Shown in pieces: positions 8,111-15,445 of a stretch of DNA of 15,976 nt; within the stretch, counting starts at the first letter, position 1; the number at the start of each line of letters is the position of its first letter. The notes under the pieces were generated by a model. It ran no database searches and was not told the origin of the DNA. It saw nothing but the letters and a program-made list of their open reading frames with translations. The DNA lies in NCBI GenBank assembly GCA_003118195.1, contig BEXV01000229.1, forward strand, positions 252,170 to 268,145. The letters are read 5' to 3'. The translations under genes and the position numbers were made by a program. This DNA is from Hemicentrotus pulcherrimus. Lineage: Eukaryota > Echinodermata > Echinoidea > Camarodonta > Strongylocentrotidae.

Positions 8111-8900
8111 AGAGCACGCTGCCAATCTCGGCTTCTGCCAAACCTGCCAGAGCAGGCAGTCAAAGTTTGACTTCTGCCAAACCTGCCAGGGCACGGTGCC
8201 AAAGCTCGGCTTCTGCCCAACCTGCCAGAGCAGGCTGTCAAAGTTTGGCTTCTACTGAACCTGCCAGGACACGCTGCCAAATCTTGGCTTCTGCCAAACC
8301 TGCCAAAGCAGGCTGTCAAAGTTTGGCTTTTGCCGAACCTGCCAGGGCACGCTGCCAAAGCTCGGCTTCTACCCAACCTGACAGAGCAGGCTGTCTGGGT
8401 TTGGCTTCTGCCGAACCTGCCAGGGCACGCTGCCAAAGCTCGGCTTCTGCCCAACCTGCCAGAGTAGGCTGTCAAAGTTTGGCTTCTGCCGAACCTGCCA
8501 GGGCACGCTGCCAAAGCTCGGCTTCTGCCCAACCTGCCAGAGCAGGCTGTCAAAGTTTGGCTTCTGCCGAACCTGCCAGGGCACGCTGCCAAAGCTCGGC
8601 TTCTGCCCAACCTGCCAGATCAGGCTGTCAAAGTTTGGCTTCTGCCGAACCTGCCAGGGCACGCTGCCAAAGCTCGGCTTCTACCCAACCTGACAGAGCA
8701 GGCTGTCAGGTTTTGGCTTCTGCCAAACCTGCCAGGGCACGCTGCCAAAGCTCGGCTTCTGCCCAACCTGCCAGAGCAGGCAAGGGCACGCTGCCAAAGC
8801 TCGGCTTCTGCCCAACCTGCCAGAGTTTGCCTTCTTTCGAACGTGCCAGAGCAGGCTGCCCATGTTCGACTTTTACCGAACCTGCTAGACTGAGCACGCT
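8080..8900. repeat. 39-bp tandem array with 78-bp higher-order unit
   Basis: The motif GGCTTCTGCC recurs at a strict 39-bp step from 8132 to 8756 (17 copies), with irregular copies on both sides, about 20 in all. Two monomer types alternate. One carries AAAGCTCGGCTTCTGCCCAA and CCAGAGCAGG; the other carries AAAGTTTGGCTTCTGCCGAA and CCAGGGCACG. The resulting 78-bp dimer is almost invariant at 8390-8690, indicating recent homogenisation. Because 39 is a multiple of three, both strands stay open for long distances. The array is GC-rich against an AT-rich background. Confidence 0.9.
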
Positions 8901-9127
8901 GTAACAGTTCGGCTTCGATCTGCCTAACCTGCCACAGCACGCTGCCAAAGTTTGGCTTTTGCCGAATCTGCAAGACCACCCTGCAAAAGTTTTCTCCTGA
9001 CAAAAAATTTCCATTCCTCCTCGCAACATCCCGATCTTGCAGGTTCGGCAAAAGCCAAACGTTAGCAGTGTGCTGTGGCAGGTTCGGCAAATCGAAGCCG
9101 AACTGTTACAGCTTGCTCAGTCTGGCA
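8884..9127. repeat. Inverted satellite monomers forming a central dyad
   Basis: The segment from GACTGAGCACGCTGTAACAG (about 8888) to about 8987 is repeated in inverted form at about 9038-9122 (CTGTTACAGCTTGCTCAGTC at its outer edge). A spacer of about 50 nt around 8990-9037 separates the arms. About two to three monomers lie on each arm. This is the inner fold of the foldback element and shows that the right arm has only a few monomers whereas the left has about twenty. Confidence 0.78.
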
Positions 9128-9331
9128 GGTTCGGCAGAAGCCGGACTTGCAATTCAATAACTTCGGCAATACAATAAAGCTGCCCCACTTGATGATTACT
9201 TGTTTTCATTTAGTTTTGAAAATTGAAACAATCAGAGTACAATTATCAAAATGTTATGATTCCAATTTAGACAAAACCACTCAATTCGTTTAGACTGAAA
9301 TAGAAAGTCTATTTTTCGAATAGGATGGGTT
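9120..9331. repeat. Right terminal inverted repeat of the foldback element
   Basis: Inverted partner of 7899-8110; it ends AGGATGGGTT. Identity with the left arm is highest near the satellite and falls outward. Confidence 0.82.
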
Positions 9332-10251
9332 AACTTTGTTATTATATAGATATATGTATATAGCAGCTAGTTTCGTTTTTTTTTAAATTTTAATATTATA
9401 CACAAATCTTATTTATAGGATTTGGAAACACATTGTGTATTTTTCCTCAAATTTAGTTTTGGCGTTAGATAACAAGAGTCAGAATCGACTAGCACATGTA
9501 CTATTTTTAACTCTATTTTACCATCGATCACGAACTCATTGTGAATAGTCATTTATTGTTTTACTCTTGACACTAAAATTACCTAAAACTATTTTCAAAT
9601 ATTTTTATAATCGCTGTAGAACATGTATTTTTATATTGCATGTCATATATTTATGTTGTATTGACATTGTCATTGTATATTTACATATATCTTTTGTTTC
9701 ACTGGTGGTGGATAAATTGGTAAACTTTTGATCAAGTTTTGACGTTATAACGTTTTTTTTTTTTTCTTTCTTTTCTTCTGTTAAAATTCTGAAGAACTCA
9801 CAGAACAGTAGTAATTTCAGGTAAAAGTATAGTTACGAAAAAATTGCAAATGAAAGAAGAGATCACTGTATTATAAACGCGTTAAAAATCTTCAAAATTC
9901 AACCTGCTTCGCTCAGTTAATTGTGACAAAAAACCTCACTCCAATCGTCAAACCTTCTTGGTATTGGGACATAAGAGTAAGAAAAAAAGGAAATTTATCA
10001 GTGTATCCTCAGGTACTGAAAATGCATCAGATGCAACTCAGAAAACATTTCGCCAGGAATACAGTTTATTGTGTGTTTTTTGTTACTATTCTACCTGCTT
10101 TATGTGTTATGCCCATGGAAAAGTATCAAAAATTGATGTCATTTACCCGTATTTCTAATAACCTAGAATCTCACTACATGTACAAAGAACAAGAACAAAT
10201 ATGTTTACAATTTTTTTTTCAGATCTCCATAGTTTTTTTATAATGAATTTT
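9332..10251. other. AT-rich sequence; possible LINE 3' UTR remnant, no gene called
   Basis: If the foldback element inserted into the LINE tail, the rest of that LINE's 3' UTR would begin here. The segment at 9600-9745, with GGTGGTGGATAAATTGG followed by a T tract near 9750, could be its end; this is tentative. The plus-strand open frames at 9923-10243 and 9958-10158 overlap in different frames, have no recognised domain and no convincing splice context, and are not called as genes. Confidence 0.35.
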
Positions 10252-10265
10252 ACCTGAGATGAAGA
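10252..10265 (-). pseudogene. Remnant of a deleted LRR exon (3' end plus splice donor)
   Basis: The sequence TTTTACCTGAGATGAAG on the plus strand is identical to the 3' end and donor of the LRR exon at 14372-14557. Homology stops after about a dozen exon bases. The sequence to the right (from about 10285) resumes alignment with the intron at about 14635. A deletion of roughly 240 bp therefore removed the rest of this exon and adjoining intron in the left-hand copy of the duplicated unit. The orphan donor may still be visible to the spliceosome but has no paired acceptor nearby. Confidence 0.7.
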
Positions 10266-10512
10266 TTAGTGTAAGGCACAGTACAGAAAATAAATCTGAT
10301 TCGACTGAGATAATACTTAATTCGAACTAGCCCATCTATTGGTTATTTATTATTTTTTAACCTGATTTGTGAAAAATAGATGTCACTCTCATGAAAGAAT
10401 TGTTATCGAAATTTCCAGCAATTCATTTATATTCCTATCCCGAAACCTTGGGCTTTAAAAAAATAAACATTTGACATATCTTTTTATCTGCTTAAAAACA
10501 AATACATGTTAC

Positions 10513-10683
10513 CTGAGATGAAGAAGCATGATCAGCAATCTCTTTGTAGAAATCCTCATGAAAATTACATGCATGAATCTCTAGGTCTGTTAGATGAGAA
10601 AGGAGACTGAGAAACTTCCCCAGACTACAGGATGCTAATTGGAGATGCTGAAAACGTAAGTTTCTTAAACCTAATATTTGAAT
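10513..10683 (-). CDS. NLR-type leucine-rich-repeat exon, 171 bp (LRR exon 3 of 4)
   Basis: This internal exon encodes 57 residues. It opens with IQILGLRNLRF and continues with LASCSLGKFLSLLSHLTDLE and CNFHEDFYKEIADHASSS. The acceptor (TTTTCCACAG) and donor (CAG|GTAACA) match consensus and both boundaries are phase 0. It is the duplicate of the exon at 14868-15038: about 40 of 57 residues agree, and most differences fall in the first 15 residues. Flanking introns are also alignable. In an NLR receptor this segment would contribute two LRRs to the C-terminal solenoid. The adjacent exon of the duplicated unit is missing here, so this copy of the unit contributes one exon instead of two. Confidence 0.85.
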
Positions 10684-11016
10684 CTGTGGAAAACAAATAT
10701 TCAATTAAATTCAAGCTAATTCAATTGAATTTAATTAACTCAATTAATATTTATTTCTAAATGATAAAAATCATTAGCAAAATTAAAAATATATATCATG
10801 TTCAACAACAAAGACATTGACAAAGAGAAGGAAACCAACAAAAAACAAAGGTTCTAATAGACTGCATGATGGTTTCCATGGGAAAATATAATTACTTAAC
10901 AAAAAATTATATCAAAATATCACAAAATTTAAATACCTATTGTCAGAGGACAACTGAATTGCTGTATTCAAGAGACAGAGTAACTCCTCCGCAAAGCAGG
11001 GTGCTGACTGGTCATC

Positions 11017-11022
<6 letters not shown>

Positions 11023-11050
<28 letters not shown>
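11023..11050. repeat. AT dinucleotide microsatellite
   Basis: An uninterrupted TA run of about 12 units sits in the intron. The right-hand duplicate has only a short ATATATA at the same place (about 15323). Confidence 0.85.
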
Positions 11051-11052
<2 letters not shown>

Positions 11053-11157
11053 TTGTATGTTTTTTTGTACACTAATTAAAACTATTTTCAAGTATGCAAC
11101 CTGATTGGTGACACTGTGTTATTCTCATGGAAAAAGTATGAAGAATATTTACTCTAC

Positions 11158-11356
11158 AGATATTACGTCACAATCAGAGACCCGCTAGTAAGCGCGCAAG
11201 ACCTTGTCCTGTTTATCCGTTTGGGGTAGGTTGAGGTGGGGACGTAATATTTTTCCTCACATTACTTATAAAATACAGATTAAACTTAAAACAGGTATTA
11301 CTTAATACTAAGTTCTTGTTTTTTGTGACGTAATGACGCTGAGATATTAAGTCACA
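11158..11356. repeat. Inverted fragments of the repeat found at 14303-14350
   Basis: GATATTACGTCACAATCAGA followed by CCCGCTAGTAAGCGCG (11158-11196) is the reverse complement of the sequence at about 14303-14340. A second piece at 11324-11356 contains AATGACGCTGAGATATTA and is flanked by TGTGACGTAA and TTAAGTCACA, making a small dyad. Both pieces sit just beyond the right edge of the left segmental copy. Confidence 0.6.
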
Positions 11357-11789
11357 GTGAAAGGGTTGAGTCCATATGTCACAGTCTGACCCAACATGCA
11401 GGGGAACTAGGGTAAACAAGTAAATATTGTTCTTGCCTGTTGTTCCCAATATGACATGCTAGCCATAGAACACATCACATCACTATGTGATCTAGAAATG
11501 TAATCGTATGTGAACCATAACTATCTTAAAGCAACTATATAAGTAAATAAAAGTTCATTGACATGATAAACAGAGCGTCAAAGAAACAACGAAATCGAGA
11601 GTAATCGACGTTTGATCATAACTTAATCACTATTATAATTGATAAATGACACATATTTGGAAAGCTGAGATCCTCCTCCTTTCATCTGATGTAACTCATA
11701 TAATGCATATTTCACGCATGAGTGATTAAGATGATGAATTTGAGTGATGAGTGATTAAGATGATGAATTTGAAGAGAGGAAACCAAAAA
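11357..11789. other. Unannotated AT-rich sequence with a small tandem duplication
   Basis: A 29-bp unit beginning ATGAGTGATTAAGATGATGA occurs twice in direct tandem at 11718-11746 and 11747-11772. Nothing else is recognised. Confidence 0.5.
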
Positions 11790-12235
11790 GTCATTTGGCG
11801 AACGGTAACTGAATTTCAAAGAGAAAATCACATTTCCAGAAAGTGAGTTTCTGTCCTTTCATATGGCACCTCAATCGGGAAAAATGATCTATCTGCAGTA
11901 GAACTAGTAAGGTCTGTTGCACCCCACCCCGCTTCCATTGCGTTTGTTTGCAGTTTGAGTCACAGATTTTCCCTTCAAATTGGGCCAAACATTGACTCAA
12001 TGTTTGAGATCCACTATCTTGGTTCATTTTTCTTCCTATCAAAATGTCCTTCATTGCTCTGAAGTGTCTTGTCCCTCTCTAGGGCTCTATAGTGAAGGGG
12101 CCCATACTGAGCGCAGAGAATGTGGCTATACTAGTTTCCCTATCACCCTGGCAACCCTTCTCATAGTGCGTTTGTTTGTGCTGAGAAGGTCTGAGCTCGC
12201 TTGAAAGACATCTTGGAATGTATCAATGGTATTAT
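11790..12235 (-). pseudogene. DIRS-like retroelement fragment: RT thumb / RNase H region
   Basis: On the minus strand the broken frames read MRRVARVIGKLV, then YGPLHYRALERDKTLQSNEG, HFDRKK, then W-ISNIES and NAMEAGWGA. This is the order seen in DIRS-type retrotransposons, where a REVARVIGKLV block, a YG.LHYR.LE.DK block and a TDAS..GWGA RNase H block follow the RT palm. Several stops and frameshifts are present. The RNase H motif Asp reads as Asn, so the copy is inactive. It continues the same retroelement as 13260-14040, from which it is separated by an inserted TIR element. Confidence 0.7.
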
Positions 12236-12342
12236 ATATCACCATCTCTTTGGTTTAAATTTCGAACCCCCAAATTTGAGTCGCCTCGTAGGAGACAGTA
12301 GCGAGCTTTTGATTTTAGGCACCCGACGTCGGCTACTACGCG

Positions 12343-12350
12343 TGACGTCA
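12343..12350. promoter_or_regulatory. CRE-like palindrome in the element's left subterminal region
   Basis: A perfect TGACGTCA octamer is a canonical CREB/ATF site. It may be chance within CpG-rich sequence; function is inferred only. Confidence 0.3.
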
Positions 12351-12482
12351 TATTTATCCCCTGCCCCTGCGTGAGCTTCTGGGCCCACGTTCCCTTCCAA
12401 ATCACCCGACGGGATTCGGGGGGCTATTTCCGTGAATCGCCGTCGCCGTGAAAACGTCAACGTGAGGGTAGTTTCATCACCT

Positions 12483-13065
12483 TCTTTTAATGTTATTCTT
12501 TGTTTTTATTATTCTATTATTTCGTCTTCCTATCTTTTCTTATGTTATTCTTTGTTTCTTCTTTCTATCACCTTCTCTTATGTTATTCTTTGTTTTTATT
12601 ATTTTATTATTGCGTCTTTCCATCTTTCCTTATGTTATTCTTTGTTTTTATTATTCTATTATTGCGTCTTTTCATCTTTCCTTATGTTATTCTTTGTTTC
12701 TTCCTTCTATCACCTTCTTTCATGTTATTCTTTGTTTTTATCATTCTATCACTTCCTCTTTCTATCTTTCCTAATGTTATTCTTTGTTTCTTCCTTCTAT
12801 CTCCTTCTCTTATGATATTTTTTATTTTTATTATTCTATTATTTCGTCTTTCTATCTTTCCTCATGTTATTCTTTGTTTCTTCCTTCTATCACCTTTTCT
12901 TATGTTATTCTTTGTTTTTGTATAATTATATTACTTCCTCTTTCTATCTCTCCTTATGTTATTCTTTGTTTCTTCATTCTACCACCTTCTCTTATGTTTT
13001 TCTTTGTTTTTTTCTTTCTATCACCTTTCATCATGTTTTTGTTTTGTTTTATCATTTTGACTTTT
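12483..13065. repeat. Minisatellite with alternating 38- and 52-bp monomers (90-bp dimer)
   Basis: The anchor ATGTTATTCTTTGTTT recurs at about 12489, 12541, 12579, 12631, 12683, 12721, 12773, 12811 (degenerate), 12863, 12901 and 12955, then decays at 12993 and 13031. Spacings alternate 52 and 38 bp, with one extra 52-bp unit. The 38-bp type contains CTTCCTTCTATCACCTTCTC; the 52-bp type contains TTATTATTCTATTATTGCG. A 90-bp dimer keeps frames open, so the overlapping hydrophobic open frames here (about 12432-13283) are repeat artefacts. Confidence 0.88.
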
Positions 13066-13118
13066 CTTGGCATCAGATTTGTGTGCACTGTGATTTAATC
13101 ACTGGATTTAAACAAAAT

Positions 13119-13130
13119 GGTCACGTGACC
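13119..13130. promoter_or_regulatory. 12-bp E-box palindrome GGTCACGTGACC
   Basis: A perfect extended E-box (GTCACGTGAC core) of the type bound by USF/Myc/MITF-like bHLH-zip factors. It lies in the right subterminal region of the same element. Function is inferred only. Confidence 0.35.
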
Positions 13131-13259
13131 AACGAGGGCACCGACGTGAAAAATCAAAAGCACTGCCGCGAAGGAAACGGCCGTGAGCTGCGCAACGTCG
13201 CCACGCTCCACTATCTCTTTGTAGCCGACGTCGGGTGCCTAAATCGAAAGCTCGCTAAT

Positions 13260-14040
13260 GCTGATTTTGTTCTGGGTATATAGACTAGTGAAGCCCAGTT
13301 TTCTTAATAAACTGGTAGTAGCCTTTGTGGCCTTCACCGTTTTGTTCCTTGTCATCTCCGATGAAGATGGTTTCATCCACACATCCTACATTGTGTCCTG
13401 CCCTTCTCAGCTTTGAGAAAAATGGCTTAAATTTTTGTGTGAAAAGCCTTGGTGCTGTGCAGAGCCCATTTGGCAGAACTTTTAATTGCCTTTATTCAGC
13501 TCTGAAAGATCTAGAATGATTCGAGTACCTCCACTCTTTTGGGGTCTGGAGAAAATGTTGGATACAAATTCCCCCTCCTCATTAAAGCTAGGTTCAATGA
13601 CCACTTTTTTCAGTAGTTTCTGAATTTCGTCATTCATTTTGTTGAGAACTTCCCTCCTGTGTTCATATTGGAGTGGTGGTCCCTTTTGAAAAGGAAGTGT
13701 TGCAAATTCTCATAACTCCAAACTGCATTTAAAATAAATGGGTCAGCCGTTGCTGGTCTTTGAAGTCTTTGACATGTTTACTCAAATTGTCTCCGAAAAT
13801 GAGTCTCTTGACTTGGCGTTGATGGTTTGCACAATTGCACAGGTGTGAATATCTTATGTTCAGGTCTGGCTAAAGACAGTTTTGCTCGAACTTTATATTG
13901 CCCAGTAGTGCAAGTGCATCTTGCTTTGTTTCTAAAATCGACTGGGATGAAAGTGTTTGGAGGTATGCATTCAGTCAATTAAATAATGACTTGTTCACTC
14001 TGCAGTGATTTTCAGCGATTTGTGCGACCATTTTCTCTAA
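13260..14040 (-). pseudogene. DIRS-like retroelement fragment: gag-like end and reverse transcriptase
   Basis: Minus-strand blocks, in order: DALALLGNIKFEQ, PDLNIRYSHLC and LIFGDNLSKHVKDF (the region preceding RT in DIRS elements); then EIQKLLKKVVIEPSF, EEGEFVSNIFSRPQKSGGTR and IILDLSELNK (RT fingers); then LPNGLCTAPRLFTQKFKPFF and VDETIFIGDD (RT palm). Between LSELNK and LPNGL about 60 residues, including the first catalytic Asp motif, are deleted. The YIDD-like catalytic motif reads CVDE. Several frameshifts and stops are present. The copy is dead. It lies in the intron between LRR exons 2 and 3, in the same orientation as the exons. Confidence 0.75.
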
Positions 14041-14213
14041 TAATTTGAGTCTTTTTGTTTTAGTTCTTGTGACGCTGTTTCATCACTAGTGTTTTTTTGC
14101 GCGGCTGGTTTTTGTTTTGGTCTTTTCAAACTGATGCCTTTGCCTCACTCGTATTCTGGTACGCGCCGATTTCAGCTCAGATGGTCTCAGAGGGGCGGCC
14201 GGGCCTTCTCACC
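14041..14213. other. Probable 5' edge of the DIRS-like relic, degraded
   Basis: Short Lys-rich frames on the minus strand might be gag remnants, but no block is recognisable with confidence. Confidence 0.25.
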
Positions 14214-14326
14214 CTTCCCGATTTCGAAGTTATAATTTCTGTCTCTGTAACTTTGATCTCGTTGTAAATGGCGCTACTAACGAATTGAAGTCAAGACCTC
14301 TAGCGCTTACTAGCGGCTCTCTTATT
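14214..14326. repeat. 113-bp dispersed repeat, copy 1
   Basis: It starts CTTCCCGATTTCGAAGTTAT and ends CTCTCTTATT. It matches 15517-15629 with 6 differences in 113 bp by eye, in the same orientation. Sequence just right of it (to about 14350) also occurs inverted at 11158-11356. Each copy abuts an edge of the LRR-exon duplication units. Confidence 0.85.
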
Positions 14327-14371
14327 GTGACGTAATATCTCAGCGTCATTTCATCATTAAATACATTTTAC

Positions 14372-14557
14372 CTGAGATGAAGAAGCTCGATCAGCAAACA
14401 CGTTGTAGAAGTCATCATGAAAGGAACATCCTGTAATCTCCAGGTCTGTAAGATGGTGCAGGAGACTGAGAAACTTCCCCAGACAGCGAGATGCTGATTT
14501 ATCGTTATCGTACTTGAAGCCTTTTAATGACAAGCCTATGATTTTTAACTTTTGAAT
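14372..14557 (-). CDS. NLR-type leucine-rich-repeat exon, 186 bp (LRR exon 2 of 4)
   Basis: This internal exon encodes 62 residues with the same repeat grammar: an IQKLKIIGL strand, a loop about five residues longer than in the neighbouring LRR exons (GFKYDNDKSAS), then CLGKFLSLLHHLTDLEI and CSFHDDFYNVFADRASS. The minus-strand acceptor ends CCACAG and the donor is CAG|GTAAAA; both boundaries are phase 0, so it splices in frame to the other LRR exons. It lies about 310 bp downstream of exon 1 on the minus strand. The counterpart in the left-hand duplicate has been deleted except for its last bases and donor at 10252-10264. No disabling change is visible. An alternative reading as a pseudoexon is possible but nothing supports it. 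Confidence 0.85.
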
Positions 14558-14867
14558 CTGTGGAAATAAAAATATTAAATTCAATTAAATTCAAATCATA
14601 TTAATTGAGTTCATATTGTAATCATAATAACAAACCAAAAATCTGTTTCGAATTAGATGATAATTAAATCCAACTAGCCAATCTATTATTTATTATTTCA
14701 TTTTTTCACCTGATTTCTGAAAAATAGATGTTACACTCAATAAAGAATTGTTATCAAAATGTACAGCAATTTATTTGTATTCCTATCCCGCAAACTCAGG
14801 TTTAAAAAAAGAAACATTTAATATCTCTTTTATCTGCTTCTCTTTTTTTTTCTTCGATACATGTTAC

Positions 14868-15038
14868 CTGAAATGAAGAAGCATGATCAGCAATCTCTTT
14901 GAAGAAATCATCGCGAAAATTACATGAGCGAATCTCCAAGTCTGTTAGATGAGAAAGAAGACCGAGAAACTTCCCCAGACTACAGGATGCTAATTGGTGA
15001 TGATATAATTGTAAGCCTGCAATACTTAACGTGTGAAT
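14868..15038 (-). CDS. NLR-type leucine-rich-repeat exon, 171 bp (LRR exon 1 of 4 in the window)
   Basis: This internal exon encodes 57 residues, about two LRRs of the ribonuclease-inhibitor type found in NLR receptors; LRR arrays there sense ligand or hold the receptor inactive in the cytosol. The frame opens with an IHTLSI strand and contains LGKFLGLLSHLTDLEI followed by CNFRDDFFKEIADHASS, matching the NLR pattern of a short helix, a strand and a second helix. On the minus strand a pyrimidine-rich acceptor ending CCACAG precedes it and a CAG|GTAACA donor follows; both boundaries are phase 0. The 171-bp length equals that of classic NLR LRR exons. It is a diverged duplicate of the exon at 10513-10683. 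No frameshift or stop is seen. The family call is from motif pattern and exon structure; the gene's NACHT domain is not in the window. Confidence 0.85.
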
Positions 15039-15089
15039 CTGTGGAAAACAAATATGCATTTCAATTCAAGCTAATTTAATTGAATTTAA

Positions 15090-15128
15090 TTCAATTCAAT
15101 TCAATTCAATTCAATTCAGTTCAGTTCA
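15090..15128. repeat. TTCAA pentanucleotide microsatellite
   Basis: About seven units of TTCAA, the last ones changing to TTCAG, lie in the intron upstream (minus sense) of LRR exon 1. Confidence 0.85.
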
Positions 15129-15445
15129 AAAAGAGGAGCCAACAAATAAACAAGTTTCTAAAAGACTGCATGTTGGTATACGCAGGAAAATATAATTACT
15201 GAACAAAGAAATATCTAAAAATATCAGAAATATAAATACCAATTATCAGAAAAACAACCGGATTGCTGTATTCCAGAGACAGTGTAACTACTCCACAAAG
15301 CAGGATGCTGATTGGTTATCATGTATATATAGAAATAGTTTATCATTTTTCTATGTTTTGGTAAATTGATAATATTTTCAAATATTTAACCTGACTTTCG
15401 ACAAATGTTATTCTCATGGAAAGGTACCAAGAATATTTACTCCAC

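Larger units (their letters stand above)
7899..9331. mobile_element. Foldback transposon-like element, 1.43 kb, with internal satellite array
   Basis: The left end (7899-8110) and the reverse complement of the right end (9120-9331) align over about 210 bp. Both begin AACCCAT, share AAAATAGA, TTTCTATTT and AGTCTAAA blocks, TTGTACTC, TTCAAAACTAA, and GGCAGCTTTATTGT with GCCGAAGTTATTGAATTGCA. Between them lies the 39-bp tandem array, followed by a short inverted array. There is no transposase. This resembles Drosophila FB/Galileo elements and sea urchin TU elements, in which long inverted repeats carry tandem subrepeats. It starts 18 bp after the LINE stop codon, probably in that LINE's 3' UTR. 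No clean target duplication was found. Confidence 0.82.
10250..11160 (-). repeat. Segmental duplication, left copy (LRR exon unit)
   Basis: This block aligns with 14366-15450 in the same orientation. Shared landmarks are AACTAGCC.ATCTATT, CTGAAAAATAGATGT-type sequence, ATTCCTATCCC, the LRR exon, AGACTGCATG.TGGT, GAAAATATAATTACT, TTGCTGTATTC, and TTATTCTCATGGAAA near the right end. Introns look roughly three-quarters identical. Relative to the right copy it lacks most of one LRR exon (see 10252-10265) and carries an AT microsatellite at 11025-11048. Confidence 0.85.
12301..13255. mobile_element. TA-flanked terminal-inverted-repeat element, 955 bp, non-autonomous
   Basis: The left end GCGAGCTTTTGATTTTAGGC followed by ACCCGACGTCGGCTAC (12301-12336) is matched by the reverse complement of 13221-13255, differing by one substitution and one indel. 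TA flanks both ends (12299-12300 and 13256-13257), consistent with a TA target duplication as in Tc1/mariner-type insertion. The subterminal 130 bp on each side are CpG-rich. The middle is a minisatellite. No transposase is encoded. It is inserted within the DIRS-like relic, whose homologous blocks resume on each side. Confidence 0.8.

Noticed and set aside
8080..8900. CRISPR-like array
   Set aside because: The units are contiguous with no unique spacers, and the setting is eukaryotic; it is a satellite.
8053..8904. Long plus and minus open frames with a 13-residue repeat
   Set aside because: They follow from a tandem unit divisible by three and exist on both strands; no splice, start or conservation signal supports a gene.
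9923..10243. Plus-strand frames with a Cys-rich stretch
   Set aside because: Two overlapping frames are open over the same interval, with no recognised motif; treated as chance.
11791..12054. 87-codon minus-strand open frame as a gene
   Set aside because: The frame is a shifted reading of the DIRS-like relic; the recognisable YGPLHYRALE block is in another frame.
12432..13283. Several overlapping frames rich in Phe, Leu and Ser that look like membrane proteins
   Set aside because: They come from the T-rich 38/52-bp minisatellite and occur in all three frames.
13778..13978. 66-codon minus-strand frame as a gene
   Set aside because: The neighbouring frame carries the DIRS-like DALALLGN and FGDNL blocks, so this frame is a shadow.
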